The notes: generated from the letters alone by a model not told the origin. 64,000 bases of DNA from Variovorax fucosicus (GCF_030316825.1 NZ_JASZYU010000001.1:1550001-1614000); one strand, 5' to 3'. Counted from the first letter of the stretch, positions 9,194-18,758 are shown. Program-made: numbers and translations.

Positions 9194-10156
9194 TCAATCC
9201 GCCGTGATCTTGCCGGTCTCGATGACCTTTTTCCAGCGCGCATATTCCTTGGCCTGGAACGCGGCGAACTGTTCCGGCGTGTTGGCCACCACCTCGAGGC
9301 CGATGTCGGTGAACTGCTGCTTGATGGCCGGGTCGTTCAGGGCGGCGACGATCGCGCTGCTCGCCTTGGCGCGCACGTCGGCCGGCAGGCCCTTCGGCGC
9401 CACCACGGCCTGCCACGAATAGACCTCGACGTTCTTCACGCCGGCCTCGGCGAGCGTGGGCACGTCGGGCAGCACCGGCGAGCGCTTGGCGCCCGTGACC
9501 GCCAGCGCCTTGAGCTTGCCGGCCTTGATGTTCTGCACCACCGCGTTGACGTTCTGGAACGAGCCGTCGACCTGGCCTCCGAGCAGGTCGGTCATGGCCG
9601 GGGCACCGCCCTTGTAGGGCACGTGCAGGCCGGTTGTGCCGGTCTGCTGCCAGAAGAGTTCAGCCGTCAGGTGGTCGCTGGAGCCGTTGCCCGACGACGC
9701 GAAGGTCATCTTGCCGGGGTTCTTTTTCTCGAACGCGATCACGTCGGCCACATCCTTGTGCGGCGAGTTGGCCGGCACCACGAGCACGTTGGGCGCCTGC
9801 ACGGCCACGGTGATGAAGTCGAAGTCTTTGAGCGCGTCGTACTGCATGCCCTTGATCAGGTGCGGCGCGATCACCAGCGGCCCGAGCGAGGTGACCAGGA
9901 AGGTGCTGCCGTCGGGCGCCGCGCGCTTGACCTGCGTGGCGCCGATGGTGCCGGTGGCGCCGGCCTTGTTGTCGACCAGGAAGGGCTGGCCGAGCGTGGC
10001 CGCGAGCTTGGTGCCGATGGCCCGGCCCACCATGTCGGTGGAACCGCCGGCCGGGAACGGCACGATCAGCGTGACGGGCTTGGACGGCCAGGATTGGGCC
10101 CAGGCGGCGGAGGTGGCGGCGAGGCCGAGCGCGAGGCTGGCGATGAGTCGTTTCAT
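9194..10156 (-). CDS. Bug-family (TctC) periplasmic solute-binding protein
   Basis: This 320-residue exported protein has a signal peptide ending SAAWA before [21 protein letters not shown], the hallmark of the tripartite tricarboxylate transporter receptor (Bug) family. [11 protein letters not shown] and the C-terminal [10 protein letters not shown] are also typical. It should bind a carboxylate in the periplasm, and its place before gudD and garR suggests an aldarate. No tctA or tctB membrane genes are nearby, so it must use a transporter encoded elsewhere. GGAG lies six bases before the ATG. The promoter at 10213-10240 overlaps a LacI operator. Confidence 0.9.
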   Translation of the reverse strand: MKRLIASLALGLAATSAAWAQSWPSKPVTLIVPFPAGGSTDMVGRAIGTKLAATLGQPFLVDNKAGATGTIGATQVKRAAPDGSTFLVTSLGPLVIAPHLIKGMQYDALKDFDFITVAVQAPNVLVVPANSPHKDVADVIAFEKKNPGKMTFASSGNGSSDHLTAELFWQQTGTTGLHVPYKGGAPAMTDLLGGQVDGSFQNVNAVVQNIKAGKLKALAVTGAKRSPVLPDVPTLAEAGVKNVEVYSWQAVVAPKGLPADVRAKASSAIVAALNDPAIKQQFTDIGLEVVANTPEQFAAFQAKEYARWKKVIETGKITAD

Positions 10157-10183
10157 GGGTGTCTCCAAATGTGGGCGCCATGC

Positions 10184-10195
10184 GGTAGCGCTACC
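10184..10195. promoter_or_regulatory. LacI-family operator O2
   Basis: The perfect palindrome GGTAGCGCTACC is centred at 10189/10190, about +17 relative to the predicted start of the Bug-gud-gar transcript. It has the same core as the sites at 10214 and 11316. The spacing to O1 is 31 bp, close to three helical turns, which suits cooperative binding. Confidence 0.75.
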
Positions 10196-10212
10196 AGAAT
10201 GATCTGGGCGCA

Positions 10213-10240
10213 ATGATAGCGCTACCAAATGCCACGTCAA
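10213..10240 (-). promoter_or_regulatory. Sigma-70 promoter of the Bug-gudD-garR unit
   Basis: On the minus strand, TTGACG (10235-10240) is followed after 16 bases by TATCAT (10213-10218). Five of six bases match the consensus in each box. The predicted start is near 10206, about 50 bases before the Bug start codon. The O1 operator lies within it. Confidence 0.7.
10214..10227. promoter_or_regulatory. LacI-family operator O1 overlapping the -10 box
   Basis: TGATAGCGCTACCA differs by one base from the symmetric TGGTAGCGCTACCA and is centred at 10220/10221. It covers the spacer and part of the -10 box of the minus-strand promoter, so a bound repressor would block RNA polymerase. Confidence 0.75.
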
Positions 10241-10266
10241 GCACCCAATCTAGGGGTTTATACGGA

Positions 10267-11298
10267 TCAGGCGCTTTCGCGCGCCACGATCGAAAAGCCG
10301 ATATCCACCACGCGCGGCGCCACCTCGCGCCCTTCGGCACGGTCGACGATGAACTGCGCCGCCTGGCGCCCGATGGCCATGCCGTCGATGCGCACCGTGG
10401 TGAGTGCCGGGTACAGGTCGGCAGAGAACGCCAGGTCGCCGAAACCGACCACCGCGAGTTGCGCGGGCACCGCGATGCCGCGCGCCTGCGCCTCGGTCAT
10501 GACGCCGAGCGCCAGCAGATCCGAACTGCAGAACACGGCATCGGTGTCCGGCAGGCGCTGCAGCAGTTCGCCGAGCCCGGCGCGGCCGCTCTTCAGCGTG
10601 GTCGGCGCCGGCACCGTGACCACGGCAACCTCGCGCAGGCCCGCCGCCGCAGCCGCCTGGGAGAAGGCCTGCAGGCGGCGGGTCGAGCGCTCGTCGTCGC
10701 CCGCCACCACGGCGAGCCGGTGGCGGCCCCGGGCCAGCAGGAATTCGGCCACGGCGCGCCCCACCTCCGGATGCGAGAAGCCGACCAGCATGTCGATCGG
10801 CGTCGGCGTGAGATCCCAGGTTTCGACCACCGGGATGCCGGCCGCCAGCAGCCGCTTGCGCCCCTGTGCCGAATGCATGATGCCGGTGAGCACGATGCCG
10901 TCGGGCCGACGGCCGATGATGGTTTCGAGCAGCGCGTCCTCGCGCGAATCGACGTAGCCGCTCTGCCCCAGCATGAGCTGGTAGCCGTGTTCGGCCAGCG
11001 CTTCGGTGAGTGCCTGGACGGTTTGCAGGAACACCGGGCCCGCAATGGTGGGCACCACGGCGGCCACCAGCCGGCTGCGTGCCGAAGCCAGCCCGCCGGC
11101 CAGCCGGTTGCGCACGTAGCCGGTGCGGCCGACCGCGTCGGTCACCTTTTTCAGCACGTCGGGCGATACCTGCGACGGCGTGTTCAGGGCGCGTGATGCG
11201 GTGATCGGCGCCACCCCGGCGAGCCGGGCAACGTCGTGCAGCGTGACGGCGCCGCTGCCGCGGCGGGCGCGCCGTGCCGGAGTGGCGGGAGCGGTCAT
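10267..11298 (-). CDS. LacI-family transcriptional repressor of the aldarate genes
   Basis: This 343-residue regulator has an N-terminal helix-turn-helix, VTLHDVARLAGVAPITASRAL (about residues 18-38), then the hinge NRLAGGLASARS and a periplasmic-binding-protein-like effector domain with VVGFGDLAFSADLYPALTTVRI. Family members near gudD or gluconate genes respond to sugar acids. The three GGTAGCGCTACC sites around its own promoter and the Bug-gud-gar promoter make it the likely cognate repressor and suggest autoregulation. The arginine-rich leader before the HTH is common in this subgroup. The gene runs in the same direction as its target genes, with the operator region between. Confidence 0.9.
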   Translation of the reverse strand: MTAPATPARRARRGSGAVTLHDVARLAGVAPITASRALNTPSQVSPDVLKKVTDAVGRTGYVRNRLAGGLASARSRLVAAVVPTIAGPVFLQTVQALTEALAEHGYQLMLGQSGYVDSREDALLETIIGRRPDGIVLTGIMHSAQGRKRLLAAGIPVVETWDLTPTPIDMLVGFSHPEVGRAVAEFLLARGRHRLAVVAGDDERSTRRLQAFSQAAAAAGLREVAVVTVPAPTTLKSGRAGLGELLQRLPDTDAVFCSSDLLALGVMTEAQARGIAVPAQLAVVGFGDLAFSADLYPALTTVRIDGMAIGRQAAQFIVDRAEGREVAPRVVDIGFSIVARESA

Positions 11299-11305
11299 GC
11301 CGAAG

Positions 11306-11333
11306 ATTCTAGCGACCCGGTAGCGCTACCGGG
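11306..11333 (-). promoter_or_regulatory. lacI-type regulator promoter with operator O3
   Basis: The 18-bp perfect palindrome CCCGGTAGCGCTACCGGG lies at 11316-11333, centred at 11324/11325. A -10 candidate TAGAAT (11306-11311, minus strand) sits only seven bases before the regulator ATG. The operator would occupy the spacer, consistent with autorepression. The -35 match is poor. If this -10 is correct, the transcript would begin at or next to the start codon. Confidence 0.6.
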
Positions 11334-11369
11334 TGCACGGCGCACCGCAGTCCGCCGGCCGCATCGCGC

Positions 11370-11930
11370 CTACTTCGCCGGCCCTTTCGGCGCGTTCTTC
11401 ATCATGTCGAGCATGTTCATCTTCGTGCCGTTCGACATGATCATGTCGCCGGGTTTCTGATCGGGCTTGCACGGGCCCAGCCATCGGGCCGCGATCACCG
11501 AAGCGCCGCCACTGCGGCCCATCATCGGCGGGTTGTAGGTCGAGGTCATTTCCATGCGGTAGGACGAGCTGAAGTCGCCGCTGATGACGCCGTGCGTGGT
11601 GGCAGTGGTGTTGCCGATCTTGCAGACCGAGTCGACCACCAGCTTGCCGCCTTCGGAGCGCATGTCCTGCCTGCTGCACATGCCCTGGCTCATGCCCATG
11701 CCCATCTCGCGCAGTGCCTTGTCGCTCGCCGCGTCGATGCATTGCTGGCTGACGAGCGGCCCCATCTTCTCGCTGCCCTTGGCATCGGTTTGCACCGAGG
11801 TTTCCCACAGGCCGGGCTTGCGCGGAGGGTAGTCCGCGGCCTGGCCGGCACCGGCGACGCTACCCAGGCAGAGGCTGCAGAACAGGGTGCGCCGAAGGCG
11901 CAGGCTCGCGAGGCGTTTCATGGCGGACAT
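11370..11930 (-). CDS. DUF3617 exported protein
   Basis: This 186-residue protein has a signal peptide (RTLFCSLCLGSVAGAGQA, mature from ADYPPRKPG) and then RKPGLWETSVQ, the usual opening of DUF3617 proteins. Four or more cysteines in the mature part and a methionine-rich stretch (MGMGMSQGM) follow. The family is periplasmic, and no function is established that I know of. The ATG at 11930 is nine bases after the PAP2 phosphatase stop, so it appears to be the last gene of the long minus-strand unit coming from the ROK/ABC genes. A second possible start (MKRL) lies three codons in. Confidence 0.75.
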   Translation of the reverse strand: MSAMKRLASLRLRRTLFCSLCLGSVAGAGQAADYPPRKPGLWETSVQTDAKGSEKMGPLVSQQCIDAASDKALREMGMGMSQGMCSRQDMRSEGGKLVVDSVCKIGNTTATTHGVISGDFSSSYRMEMTSTYNPPMMGRSGGASVIAARWLGPCKPDQKPGDMIMSNGTKMNMLDMMKNAPKGPAK

Positions 11931-11939
11931 GCCACCTTT

Positions 11940-12605
11940 CTACTTGCTGCGCTGCGCGCGCGGAATAGCGCGATCGGCATACGCCGAGCCCCAGCAGAAC
12001 AGCAGGCCGAGCAGCAGTCCGCCCGCCACGTCGATGGCCACATGCTGGCGAACCGCCATGGTCGAGTAGACGATGCCCACGGCCCACAAGACGTTGAGCG
12101 CCCGCACCCAGGCCGGCGCGCCAACCTCGCGCAACTGCCGCATCAGCACGGCGCAGGCGAACACCGCGAAGGAAACGTGCAGCGACGGGAAGGCGTTGCC
12201 GGCCGCGTCGGTGGTCTTGAGAAAGTGGAGCGCCGGATGCAGCTCGCCATCGACCGGGAAGATCGGCACCGCGGTCGGCATAAACCAGAACACAGCCAGC
12301 GCGACGGCACTCATCAGCGCGGCATGGAGCGCGAAGGCCGTGAGTTCCCGCAGGTCCTTGGCAAACGCCGGTGGCAACGCCAGGTAGAGCCAGAGCGAGG
12401 CGTAGAGCGGCAGCGCCGCCACGCGCAGTTCGAGCCACCGGTCGAGCGGCGTGAGCGGCAGCACCCAGGCGTGGGGCAGCGCGCGCGACATGACCCCGAA
12501 ATACAGCACGAAGAAGCCGGCCGTCGCAACGCTGTTGCCGACCAGCTTGAGGGCCCACAAGGTCGCGCAGCGCCGGCCGAGCGCGCCTTGCCAGGACGAC
12601 TGCAT
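11940..12605 (-). CDS. PAP2-family membrane phosphatase
   Basis: This 221-residue membrane protein shows about six hydrophobic segments. It has the PAP2 phosphatase motifs FPSLHVSFAVFA (catalytic His in PSxH) and RQHVAIDVAGG (HxxxD). The layout resembles the PAP2_3 or inositol-phosphotransferase-like group, which act on lipid phosphates or related substrates at the inner membrane. The start ATG is 16 bases after the oxidoreductase stop. The substrate cannot be deduced. Confidence 0.8.
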   Translation of the reverse strand: MQSSWQGALGRRCATLWALKLVGNSVATAGFFVLYFGVMSRALPHAWVLPLTPLDRWLELRVAALPLYASLWLYLALPPAFAKDLRELTAFALHAALMSAVALAVFWFMPTAVPIFPVDGELHPALHFLKTTDAAGNAFPSLHVSFAVFACAVLMRQLREVGAPAWVRALNVLWAVGIVYSTMAVRQHVAIDVAGGLLLGLLFCWGSAYADRAIPRAQRSK

Positions 12606-12621
12606 CACCGGCGTCCGGGAT

Positions 12622-13791
12622 TCACCAGGGCGTCCATTTCCGGTCGCTTGCCGCGGATGCGACAGTACGTTCGATGAAGCGCACACCGCGCGCGCCGTCT
12701 TCCACGCGCGGGTAATCGGCCGTGAACGGGTCGGTGCTTGGGGTGCCGTCGAGGTGGGCCCGGATGTCTGCCATGACGCCACCATACACGTTGGCGAAGG
12801 CTTCAATGAAACCCTCGGGATGGCCGGCCGGAATGCGGCTGGCGCGCTGGGCCGATGGGTGCAGCCAGGGCGAGCCGCGCGTGAGGATGCGCTTGGGCCC
12901 GTCGTGCGGCAGATGCGCGAGCTGGCTCGGCTGCTCCTGCCGCCATTCAAGCGTGCCGAGGGTGCCCGACACGCGCAGGCGCAGGTCGTTCTCGACGCCG
13001 GTGTTGATCTGCGATGCAACGAGCACGCCGCGTGCGCCGCCAGCGAAGCGCAGCAGCAGGCTGCCATCGTCGTCGAGCGCGCGCCCGGGCACCAGGCTGC
13101 TGAGATCGGCGCAAATGCTTTCGATCGCCAGGCCGGTCACGGTCGCGACCAGGTTCTCGGCATGCGAGCCGATGTCGCCGATGGCGCCGGCCGCCCCGCT
13201 GCGGGCCGGGTCGGTGCGCCAGTCGGCCTGCTTGTTGCCGCCGCCTTCGAGCTGGCTCGCGAGCCAGCCCTGGTTGTATTCGACGACGACCTTGCGAAGC
13301 TCGCCGAGTTCGCCGGCCTGCACCATGGCGCGGGCCTGCCGCACCATCGGATAGCCGGTGTAGTTGTAGGTCACGCCAAACACCGTGCCGCGCTGCTTCA
13401 CCGCGGCGACCAGCGCATCGGCTTGCTCGCATGTATGAACCAGCGGCTTGTCGCAGACCACGTGGAAGCCGGCCTCGACGAAAGCCTGCGCCACCGGAAA
13501 GTGCACGTGGTTGGGCGTCACGATCGAGACGAAGTCGATGCGCTCGTGCACCGGCCGCTTCAGCTCGTCGGCCAAAAGGCCCGGCCAGTCGCCGTGGTTG
13601 CGGTCATCGGCGAGATACAGGTCGCGGCCCGACGCGCGCGCCTTGTCGGGACTCGACGAGAGCGCGCCAGCCACCAGCTCGGCCTGGCCGTCGAGCGCAA
13701 TCGCCTTGCGGTGCACGGCCCCGATGAAGGCGTCGCGCCCGCCGCCCACCATGGCGTAGCGCAGCTTGCGGGAAGAAATAGGGATGCTCAT
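12622..13791 (-). CDS. Gfo/Idh/MocA-family sugar oxidoreductase
   Basis: This 389-residue NAD(P)-dependent dehydrogenase has the N-terminal Rossmann segment [20 protein letters not shown], the conserved VCDKPLVHT (the EKP-type motif with Asp in place of Glu), and [10 protein letters not shown] with a likely catalytic His. Members oxidise sugars or cyclitols such as myo-inositol. It follows the binding-protein gene of a sugar ABC transporter and so probably acts on the imported sugar. The start [14 protein letters not shown] at 13791 is preferred; the longer open frame upstream reads through the repeat at 13829-13925. Confidence 0.88.
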   Translation of the reverse strand: MSIPISSRKLRYAMVGGGRDAFIGAVHRKAIALDGQAELVAGALSSSPDKARASGRDLYLADDRNHGDWPGLLADELKRPVHERIDFVSIVTPNHVHFPVAQAFVEAGFHVVCDKPLVHTCEQADALVAAVKQRGTVFGVTYNYTGYPMVRQARAMVQAGELGELRKVVVEYNQGWLASQLEGGGNKQADWRTDPARSGAAGAIGDIGSHAENLVATVTGLAIESICADLSSLVPGRALDDDGSLLLRFAGGARGVLVASQINTGVENDLRLRVSGTLGTLEWRQEQPSQLAHLPHDGPKRILTRGSPWLHPSAQRASRIPAGHPEGFIEAFANVYGGVMADIRAHLDGTPSTDPFTADYPRVEDGARGVRFIERTVASAASDRKWTPW

Positions 13792-13828
13792 TGATACCGC
13801 TCTGCTTTCAGTTCTCCGGGCTCTTCGC

Positions 13829-13925
13829 GGAACACCGCGGAACCGGCTCCGCCGGGCCGCAGGTGTTGCCCCCGGCAGGGGGAAGGCGCGCGCGACACGA
13901 AGTGCGCGCAGCCTGGGGGCGAGCA
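13829..13925 (-). repeat. 3'-UTR multi-hairpin repeat, copy A
   Basis: Read on the minus strand, the element begins GCTCGCCCCCAGGCTGCGCG and ends near CCGCGGTGTTCC. It starts six bases after the stop codon of the ABC binding-protein gene. It can form at least three hairpins: GCGCGC-ACTTCGTGT-GCGCGC, CCCCC/GGGGG, and CCGGC-GGA-GCCGG. Copies B, C and the more distant D and E share the same order of blocks. Confidence 0.85.
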
Positions 13926-13930
13926 ACAAG

Positions 13931-14893
13931 TCAGAACGGCGAATTGGGAAAGTAGAAGTCCTTGGCGTTTTCCTTGGTGATCAGCACCGAAGGAATGATC
14001 GTCGTCGCAGGCAGCTTCTCGCCCTTCAGCCGCGCCTCGGCGGTGAGCTTGATCGCGTCGTAGATGAACTTGGGCGAATAGCTCACGTCGGCGCCGATGC
14101 GCTTGTCCTTGCCGTCCATGATGGTCTTGACCATGCCCTTGGCGCCCGCGCCGCCGAAGATGATCTTGATGTCGTCGCGCTTGGCCTGCTCGATCGCCTT
14201 CAGCACACCCACGGCCATGTCGTCGTCGGCTGCCCAGATGGCGTCGATGTTCTTGAAGCGCGTGAGGTAGTCCTGCGTGACCTTGAACGCATCGTCGCGG
14301 TTCCAGTTGGCGTACTTGGCGTCCAGCAGCTTCACGTCGGGGCTGCCCTTGAGCACCGCATTGAAGGCGTCCATGCGCTCGTTGTCGAGCGTGGTCGCAA
14401 TGCCGCGCAGCGCCACCACGTTGCCCTTGCCACCGAGTTGCTTGACGATGTATTCGGCCGGGATCTTGCCGAAGGCGGTGTTGTCGCCGGCCACATACGC
14501 GTCCTGTGCGCTGGTGTCGGTGAGGCCGCGGTCGACCACGGTGACATAGGCGCCCTTGGCCTTGACCTGTGCAACCGGCTTGGTCAGCGCGGCCGACTCG
14601 AACGGGAAGATCACGAGCGCGTTGATCTTGGTCACGGTGGTGAAGTCCTGCAGCTGGTTGGCCTGCTCGGGCGCGCCGCTGGCGGTCTTGATCGTGATCT
14701 TCAAGTCCTTGTGTTGCTTCTCCAGATCCTTCTTCGCCTGGTTGGCCCAGTAGTTGATGCCGCCCATGAAGCTGTGCGTGGCAGCCGGGATCGAAACCCC
14801 GAGGTTGACCTTCTCGGCAGCGAGCGCCGGCAGGCTGGCGAATGCAGCGGCCGCAACGGCCGTGAGTGCGATGCGACGTGTGAAAGTTGTCAT
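13931..14893 (-). CDS. Sugar ABC transporter periplasmic binding protein (RbsB-like)
   Basis: This 320-residue protein has a signal peptide ([17 protein letters not shown], mature from [11 protein letters not shown]) and the type I periplasmic-binding fold of the ribose/xylose class ([43 protein letters not shown]). It delivers a sugar or polyol to the permease and ATPase encoded upstream. The ATG at 14893 fits the signal peptide and AGGAG lies close upstream. It is bracketed by repeat copies B and A, which may give its message a different stability from its neighbours. Confidence 0.9.
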   Translation of the reverse strand: MTTFTRRIALTAVAAAAFASLPALAAEKVNLGVSIPAATHSFMGGINYWANQAKKDLEKQHKDLKITIKTASGAPEQANQLQDFTTVTKINALVIFPFESAALTKPVAQVKAKGAYVTVVDRGLTDTSAQDAYVAGDNTAFGKIPAEYIVKQLGGKGNVVALRGIATTLDNERMDAFNAVLKGSPDVKLLDAKYANWNRDDAFKVTQDYLTRFKNIDAIWAADDDMAVGVLKAIEQAKRDDIKIIFGGAGAKGMVKTIMDGKDKRIGADVSYSPKFIYDAIKLTAEARLKGEKLPATTIIPSVLITKENAKDFYFPNSPF

Positions 14894-14955
14894 GCTGGAT
14901 GTCTCCTCTTGGTTGATGGAACTGGAACGGAAAGCTGAGTGGACGGCTGGTTCGT

Positions 14956-15050
14956 GGAACACCGCGGAACCGGCTCCGCCGGGCCGCTGGTGTTGCCCCC
15001 GCGAGGGGGTTGGCGAAGCGACACGAAGTGCGCGAAGCCTGGGGGCGAGC
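14956..15050 (-). repeat. 3'-UTR multi-hairpin repeat, copy B
   Basis: This is near-identical to copy A in sequence and orientation. On the minus strand it starts directly after the permease stop codon (TGA then GCTCGCCCCCAGG) and ends 62 bases before the binding-protein start codon. It lies inside the transport operon rather than at its end. Confidence 0.85.
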
Positions 15051-16082
15051 TCATCTTTTTCCGCGTTGAAGGAACGCGACGATGATGATCACGAAGCCCT
15101 GCACCGCCGCGTTGAGGTACACGCTGATGATGCTGGTGAGGTTCAGGATGTTGCTGATGACCGAGAGCAGGATCGCGCCGATCACGGTGCCGGTGATGCT
15201 GCCGGCGCCGCCCTTCAACGCGGTGCCGCCGACGATCACCGCAGCAATGGCTTCGAGCTCCCACAGCAGGCCGGTGGTCGGTGAAGCCGAACCGAGGCGC
15301 GGCACGTACAGCAACGTGGCGATGCCGACGCACACGCCGAGCAGCACGTAAGTGAGGATCTTCACGCGGTCGACGTCGACCGCCGCATAGCGCGCCACCT
15401 GCTCGTTGGAGCCGATCGCCTGCACGTAGCGCCCGTAGGCCGTGCGGTTCAGGATCACGCCGCCGATGATCGCGACGATCACGAACACCCACACCGGCAC
15501 CGGAATGCCGGCAAGGCTCGCGTAGTACACCGGCGCATAGAGATCCGAAAGCTCGTTGTCGAGCGTGAGCGCGCCGCCGTCGGCAAAGTACGTGAGGTAG
15601 GCGCGAAAGATTCCGAGCGTGCCGAGCGTGACGATGAAGGGCTCGATGCGCCCCTTGGTGATCAGGAGGCCGTGCGCCAGCCCGAACATCGCCCCGAGCA
15701 GCACCGCCATGCCGGCACCGAGCAGCACGGCCAGCAGCGGCGAGCCCGTGGCGGGGCCGGCCCAGTTGATGAACATGATCACGCTGCCGGCGATCAGCGC
15801 CGCCATCGAGCCCACCGACAGGTCGATGCCACCGGAGATGATCACGAAGCACATGCCGACCGCGATGATGCCGATGAAGGCGGTGCGCGTGAGCACGTTC
15901 ATCGCGTTGTCGACGGTGGCGAAATCGCCGTTGAGCAAGGTGCCGGCAATGCAGAGCAACACCAGGCCGATGACCGGGCCGAGGCCATGCAGGCGCTCGG
16001 TCCAGCGCGGCTTGCTTTCGCTGCGGTGCTGCTGCTGTGCGGCCTCAGGCGACTGCGGGGATGCTGGCTGTTCCGGTGGCAT
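15051..16082 (-). CDS. Sugar ABC transporter permease (RbsC-like)
   Basis: This 343-residue inner-membrane protein has many hydrophobic segments. It has the RbsC-class hallmark [18 protein letters not shown] and the coupling-region motif [23 protein letters not shown]. Two copies should pair with the double ATPase encoded just upstream. The first 27 or so residues are a Gln/Ser/Pro-rich cytoplasmic leader. The start codon lies within the ATPase gene (38-base overlap), so the two are translationally linked. The stop abuts repeat copy B. Confidence 0.92.
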   Translation of the reverse strand: MPPEQPASPQSPEAAQQQHRSESKPRWTERLHGLGPVIGLVLLCIAGTLLNGDFATVDNAMNVLTRTAFIGIIAVGMCFVIISGGIDLSVGSMAALIAGSVIMFINWAGPATGSPLLAVLLGAGMAVLLGAMFGLAHGLLITKGRIEPFIVTLGTLGIFRAYLTYFADGGALTLDNELSDLYAPVYYASLAGIPVPVWVFVIVAIIGGVILNRTAYGRYVQAIGSNEQVARYAAVDVDRVKILTYVLLGVCVGIATLLYVPRLGSASPTTGLLWELEAIAAVIVGGTALKGGAGSITGTVIGAILLSVISNILNLTSIISVYLNAAVQGFVIIIVAFLQRGKR

Positions 16083-17559
16083 GAGCGATGAGCTCCTCTT
16101 CGGTCAAATGGTCTGCATCCAGCGTGGTGACGAGCCGGCCTGCGCGCATCACCGCGACGCGGTGGCACAGGCCGATCAGTTCCATCAGCTCGGACGAGAC
16201 GACGATCACGGCGAGCCCTTCGCGGGCCAGTCGCTGGATCAGGAAATAGATATCGCGCTTGGCGCCGACGTCGACGCCGCGCGTGGGCTCGTCGAGCACC
16301 ACGATCTTCGGTTGCGGCTGCAGCACCTTGGCGAGCGCGAGCTTCTGCTGGTTGCCGCCGGAGAGCGACGAGGCTTTCACGTCGAGCGAGCCGGTGCGGA
16401 TGCCGTAGTCCTTCACCGCTTCGGCCAGCGCGGCGCGTTCGGCTTCGGGCTTGAGCCACGGCTGTGCATAGCGCTCGAGGGCCATCAGGGTGAGGTTCTG
16501 GCGCAGCCCGAAGTTGACGTGCAGACCTTTGCCCTTGCGGTCTTCGCTCAGGTAGGTGAAGCCGTGCTTGGCAGCGTCGCGCGGGTTGCGCAGATGCGCC
16601 GCCTGGCCCAGCATCTGCACCTCGCCGCTCGCGGGGCGCAGGCCCATCAGGCCTTCGAACAGCTCGGTGCGGCCGGCGCCGACCAGCCCCGCGAAGCCGA
16701 GGATTTCGCCCGCATGCACTTCGAAGCTCGCGTCCTGCGCCCAGCCCGGCACGCTGAAGTGGCGCACCTGCAGGGCCGGCGCGCTGCCGACGACGACCAG
16801 GTCGCGCGGCGGGTAGAGGTCGGCCAGTTCGCGACCCACCATCAGATTGGCCATCTGCTGGCGCGTGAGTTCGGCCGTGGGTGCGCGCGTGACGAAGCGG
16901 CCGTCGCGCATGACGAGCACGTCGTCGGTCACCTGCTCCACTTCGTCGAGCTTGTGCGAGATGTAGACGATGGTCACGCCGTCGGCGCGCAGCTGCGCAA
17001 TGAGCCGGAAAAGCCGCTCGGTCTCGCCCGGCGTGAGCGTCGCAGTCGGCTCGTCCATGATGAGCAGCCGCGCATGGCGGGCAATGGCTTTCGCGATCTC
17101 CACGAGCTGCTTCTCCGCGACGATCAGGCGGCGCACCTTGGTGGTCGGGTCGATCTGCAGGCCGACCTGGGCGAGCGCCGCTGCGGCCTCGCGCTCCATC
17201 GCCTTGTCGTCGAGCCAGAAGCCCTTCTTCTTTTCATGGCCGAGGAAGATGTTCTGCGCGACGCTGAGGTCTTCCGCCAGGTTGAACTCCTGGTGGATCA
17301 GCACGATGCCGAGCGCCTCGGCATCGCGCGAGCTCGCAAAGTGCTGCACACTGCCGTTGATGCGCACGTTGCCCGCTGTCGGCTGCTCGTAGCCCGCGAG
17401 AATCTTCATCATCGTGGACTTGCCGGCGCCGTTCTCGCCGAGCAGACCGTAGACGCGGCCGGGCTCGAGCGCGAAGCTCACGCCGTGCAGCACCTGCACC
17501 GGCCCGAAGGCCTTGACGATGTCGACGAACTCGACCGACACGCTGGGCTTGGTGCTCAT
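16045..17559 (-). CDS. Sugar ABC transporter double ATPase (RbsA-like)
   Basis: This 504-residue protein contains two fused ATPase domains, as in RbsA, XylG and MglA. The first has Walker [13 protein letters not shown] and Walker [12 protein letters not shown]. The second has the degenerate Walker [13 protein letters not shown] usual for this class, a full signature [13 protein letters not shown], and Walker [17 protein letters not shown]. It powers import of a monosaccharide or polyol. The ATG at 17559 overlaps the ROK regulator stop in an ATGA, and the 3' end overlaps the permease start by 38 bases. Confidence 0.93.
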   Translation of the reverse strand: MSTKPSVSVEFVDIVKAFGPVQVLHGVSFALEPGRVYGLLGENGAGKSTMMKILAGYEQPTAGNVRINGSVQHFASSRDAEALGIVLIHQEFNLAEDLSVAQNIFLGHEKKKGFWLDDKAMEREAAAALAQVGLQIDPTTKVRRLIVAEKQLVEIAKAIARHARLLIMDEPTATLTPGETERLFRLIAQLRADGVTIVYISHKLDEVEQVTDDVLVMRDGRFVTRAPTAELTRQQMANLMVGRELADLYPPRDLVVVGSAPALQVRHFSVPGWAQDASFEVHAGEILGFAGLVGAGRTELFEGLMGLRPASGEVQMLGQAAHLRNPRDAAKHGFTYLSEDRKGKGLHVNFGLRQNLTLMALERYAQPWLKPEAERAALAEAVKDYGIRTGSLDVKASSLSGGNQQKLALAKVLQPQPKIVVLDEPTRGVDVGAKRDIYFLIQRLAREGLAVIVVSSELMELIGLCHRVAVMRAGRLVTTLDADHLTEEELIAHATGTASIPAVA

Positions 17560-18758
17560 GGCGCGATGCCTCTCACCTTGAGTGTTTCGTGCATGGCGAG
17601 CACGCCCGCACCGACCAGCCCGCCCTGCGCGCCGAGCGGCGCGTACTGGATCTCCAGATGCCGCGTCGACAGCGCCAGCGAGCGCTGGTAGACGCTTTGC
17701 CGCACCGCCGCCAGGAACAGCGGCCCGATGCGCGTGATGCCGCCGCCGATGAACACGTGCGACGGGTTGAAGAAGTTGACCACCGACGCCAGCATCTGGC
17801 CGATCAGGTTGCCGGCGTGCTGGATGATGCCGTTGGCCGCGGCGTCGCCGGCGCGGCTGGCTTCGCCGACATCGATCGCGTCGATGCGGCCGCGCGTGCG
17901 CAGGTACTCTGCCAGCGCGGCGCTCTGGCCCGCTTCGGCCGCCTCGGTGGCCATGCGCGTGATCGCAGGCCCGGCCGCCATCGCCTCGACACAGCCGAGG
18001 TTGCCGCAGCGGCAGCGCGGGCCCTCCTGGTCGACGCAGATGTGGCCCACGTCGCCGGCCGAGCCGGCCGCGCCGCGGTAGACCTCGCCGTGGCAGACGA
18101 TGCCGCATCCGATGCCGGTGCCGACCTTGATCACGAGAAAGTTGCTGAGCGAGCGCCGCAGGCGCCAGAGCTCGCCAAGCGCCATGAGGTTCACGTCGTT
18201 GTCGACGAACACCGGCGCTGCATAGTCCTCGCGCAGGTAGTCGCGGATCGAGAAGCTGTCCCAGGCCGGCATCAGCGGCGGATTGACGAGCTGCCCGCCG
18301 GCAAAGTCGACCGGGCCCGGCACGCCGATGCCGATACCGATCACATCCCGGGCGGCAAAGCCGCACCGGGCCAGCAGTTCGCGCATCAGCGCGCCCACGC
18401 GGGCCAGCACCACACCTGGACCCTGGCGCACATCGGCCGGTTCCGCATGCTGCGCGAGGCTTGTGAGATCTGGGCGCAGCACGGCCACGTCGAGGCTCGT
18501 CGCACCGATGTCGATGCCGATCAGGACGCCGAGCGCACCATGGAGCTGGAGATTCTCGGCGCGGCGTCCGCCCGAAGAAGGCTGCAAACCGGATTCGGCC
18601 AGCAGGCCCTGTTCCACCAGGCCGGCAATCAGGCCGTTGGCCTTGCTCTTGGAAAAGCCGAGCCGTTCGGCCATGCCGTGGCGCGAGCCGCCGGCCGACC
18701 AGAAGGTCGCTTCCAGCAACTGCATCTCATCGGCAGTGAGGCCGCTCCAGCGCGTCAA
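17556..18758 (-). CDS. ROK-family (NagC/XylR-like) regulator
   Basis: This 400-residue protein has an N-terminal winged helix (about residues 8-60, MAERLGFSKSKANGLIAGLVEQGLL) followed by a ROK sugar-kinase fold with GIDIGATSLDVAVL and the ROK zinc motif CRCGNLGCVEAMAAG. The HTH indicates a repressor that senses the imported sugar. It opens the ABC operon and overlaps the ATPase gene by four bases. The start appears to be a TTG at 18758, with GGAG seven bases upstream; the next in-frame ATG would remove part of the HTH. Confidence 0.88.
   Translation of the reverse strand: MTRWSGLTADEMQLLEATFWSAGGSRHGMAERLGFSKSKANGLIAGLVEQGLLAESGLQPSSGGRRAENLQLHGALGVLIGIDIGATSLDVAVLRPDLTSLAQHAEPADVRQGPGVVLARVGALMRELLARCGFAARDVIGIGIGVPGPVDFAGGQLVNPPLMPAWDSFSIRDYLREDYAAPVFVDNDVNLMALGELWRLRRSLSNFLVIKVGTGIGCGIVCHGEVYRGAAGSAGDVGHICVDQEGPRCRCGNLGCVEAMAAGPAITRMATEAAEAGQSAALAEYLRTRGRIDAIDVGEASRAGDAAANGIIQHAGNLIGQMLASVVNFFNPSHVFIGGGITRIGPLFLAAVRQSVYQRSLALSTRHLEIQYAPLGAQGGLVGAGVLAMHETLKVRGIAP

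Noticed and set aside
15619..17691. A 690-codon plus-strand frame opposite the permease and ATPase genes
   Set aside because: It is antisense to two clear ABC genes and is His/Arg/Ala-rich without recognisable motifs.
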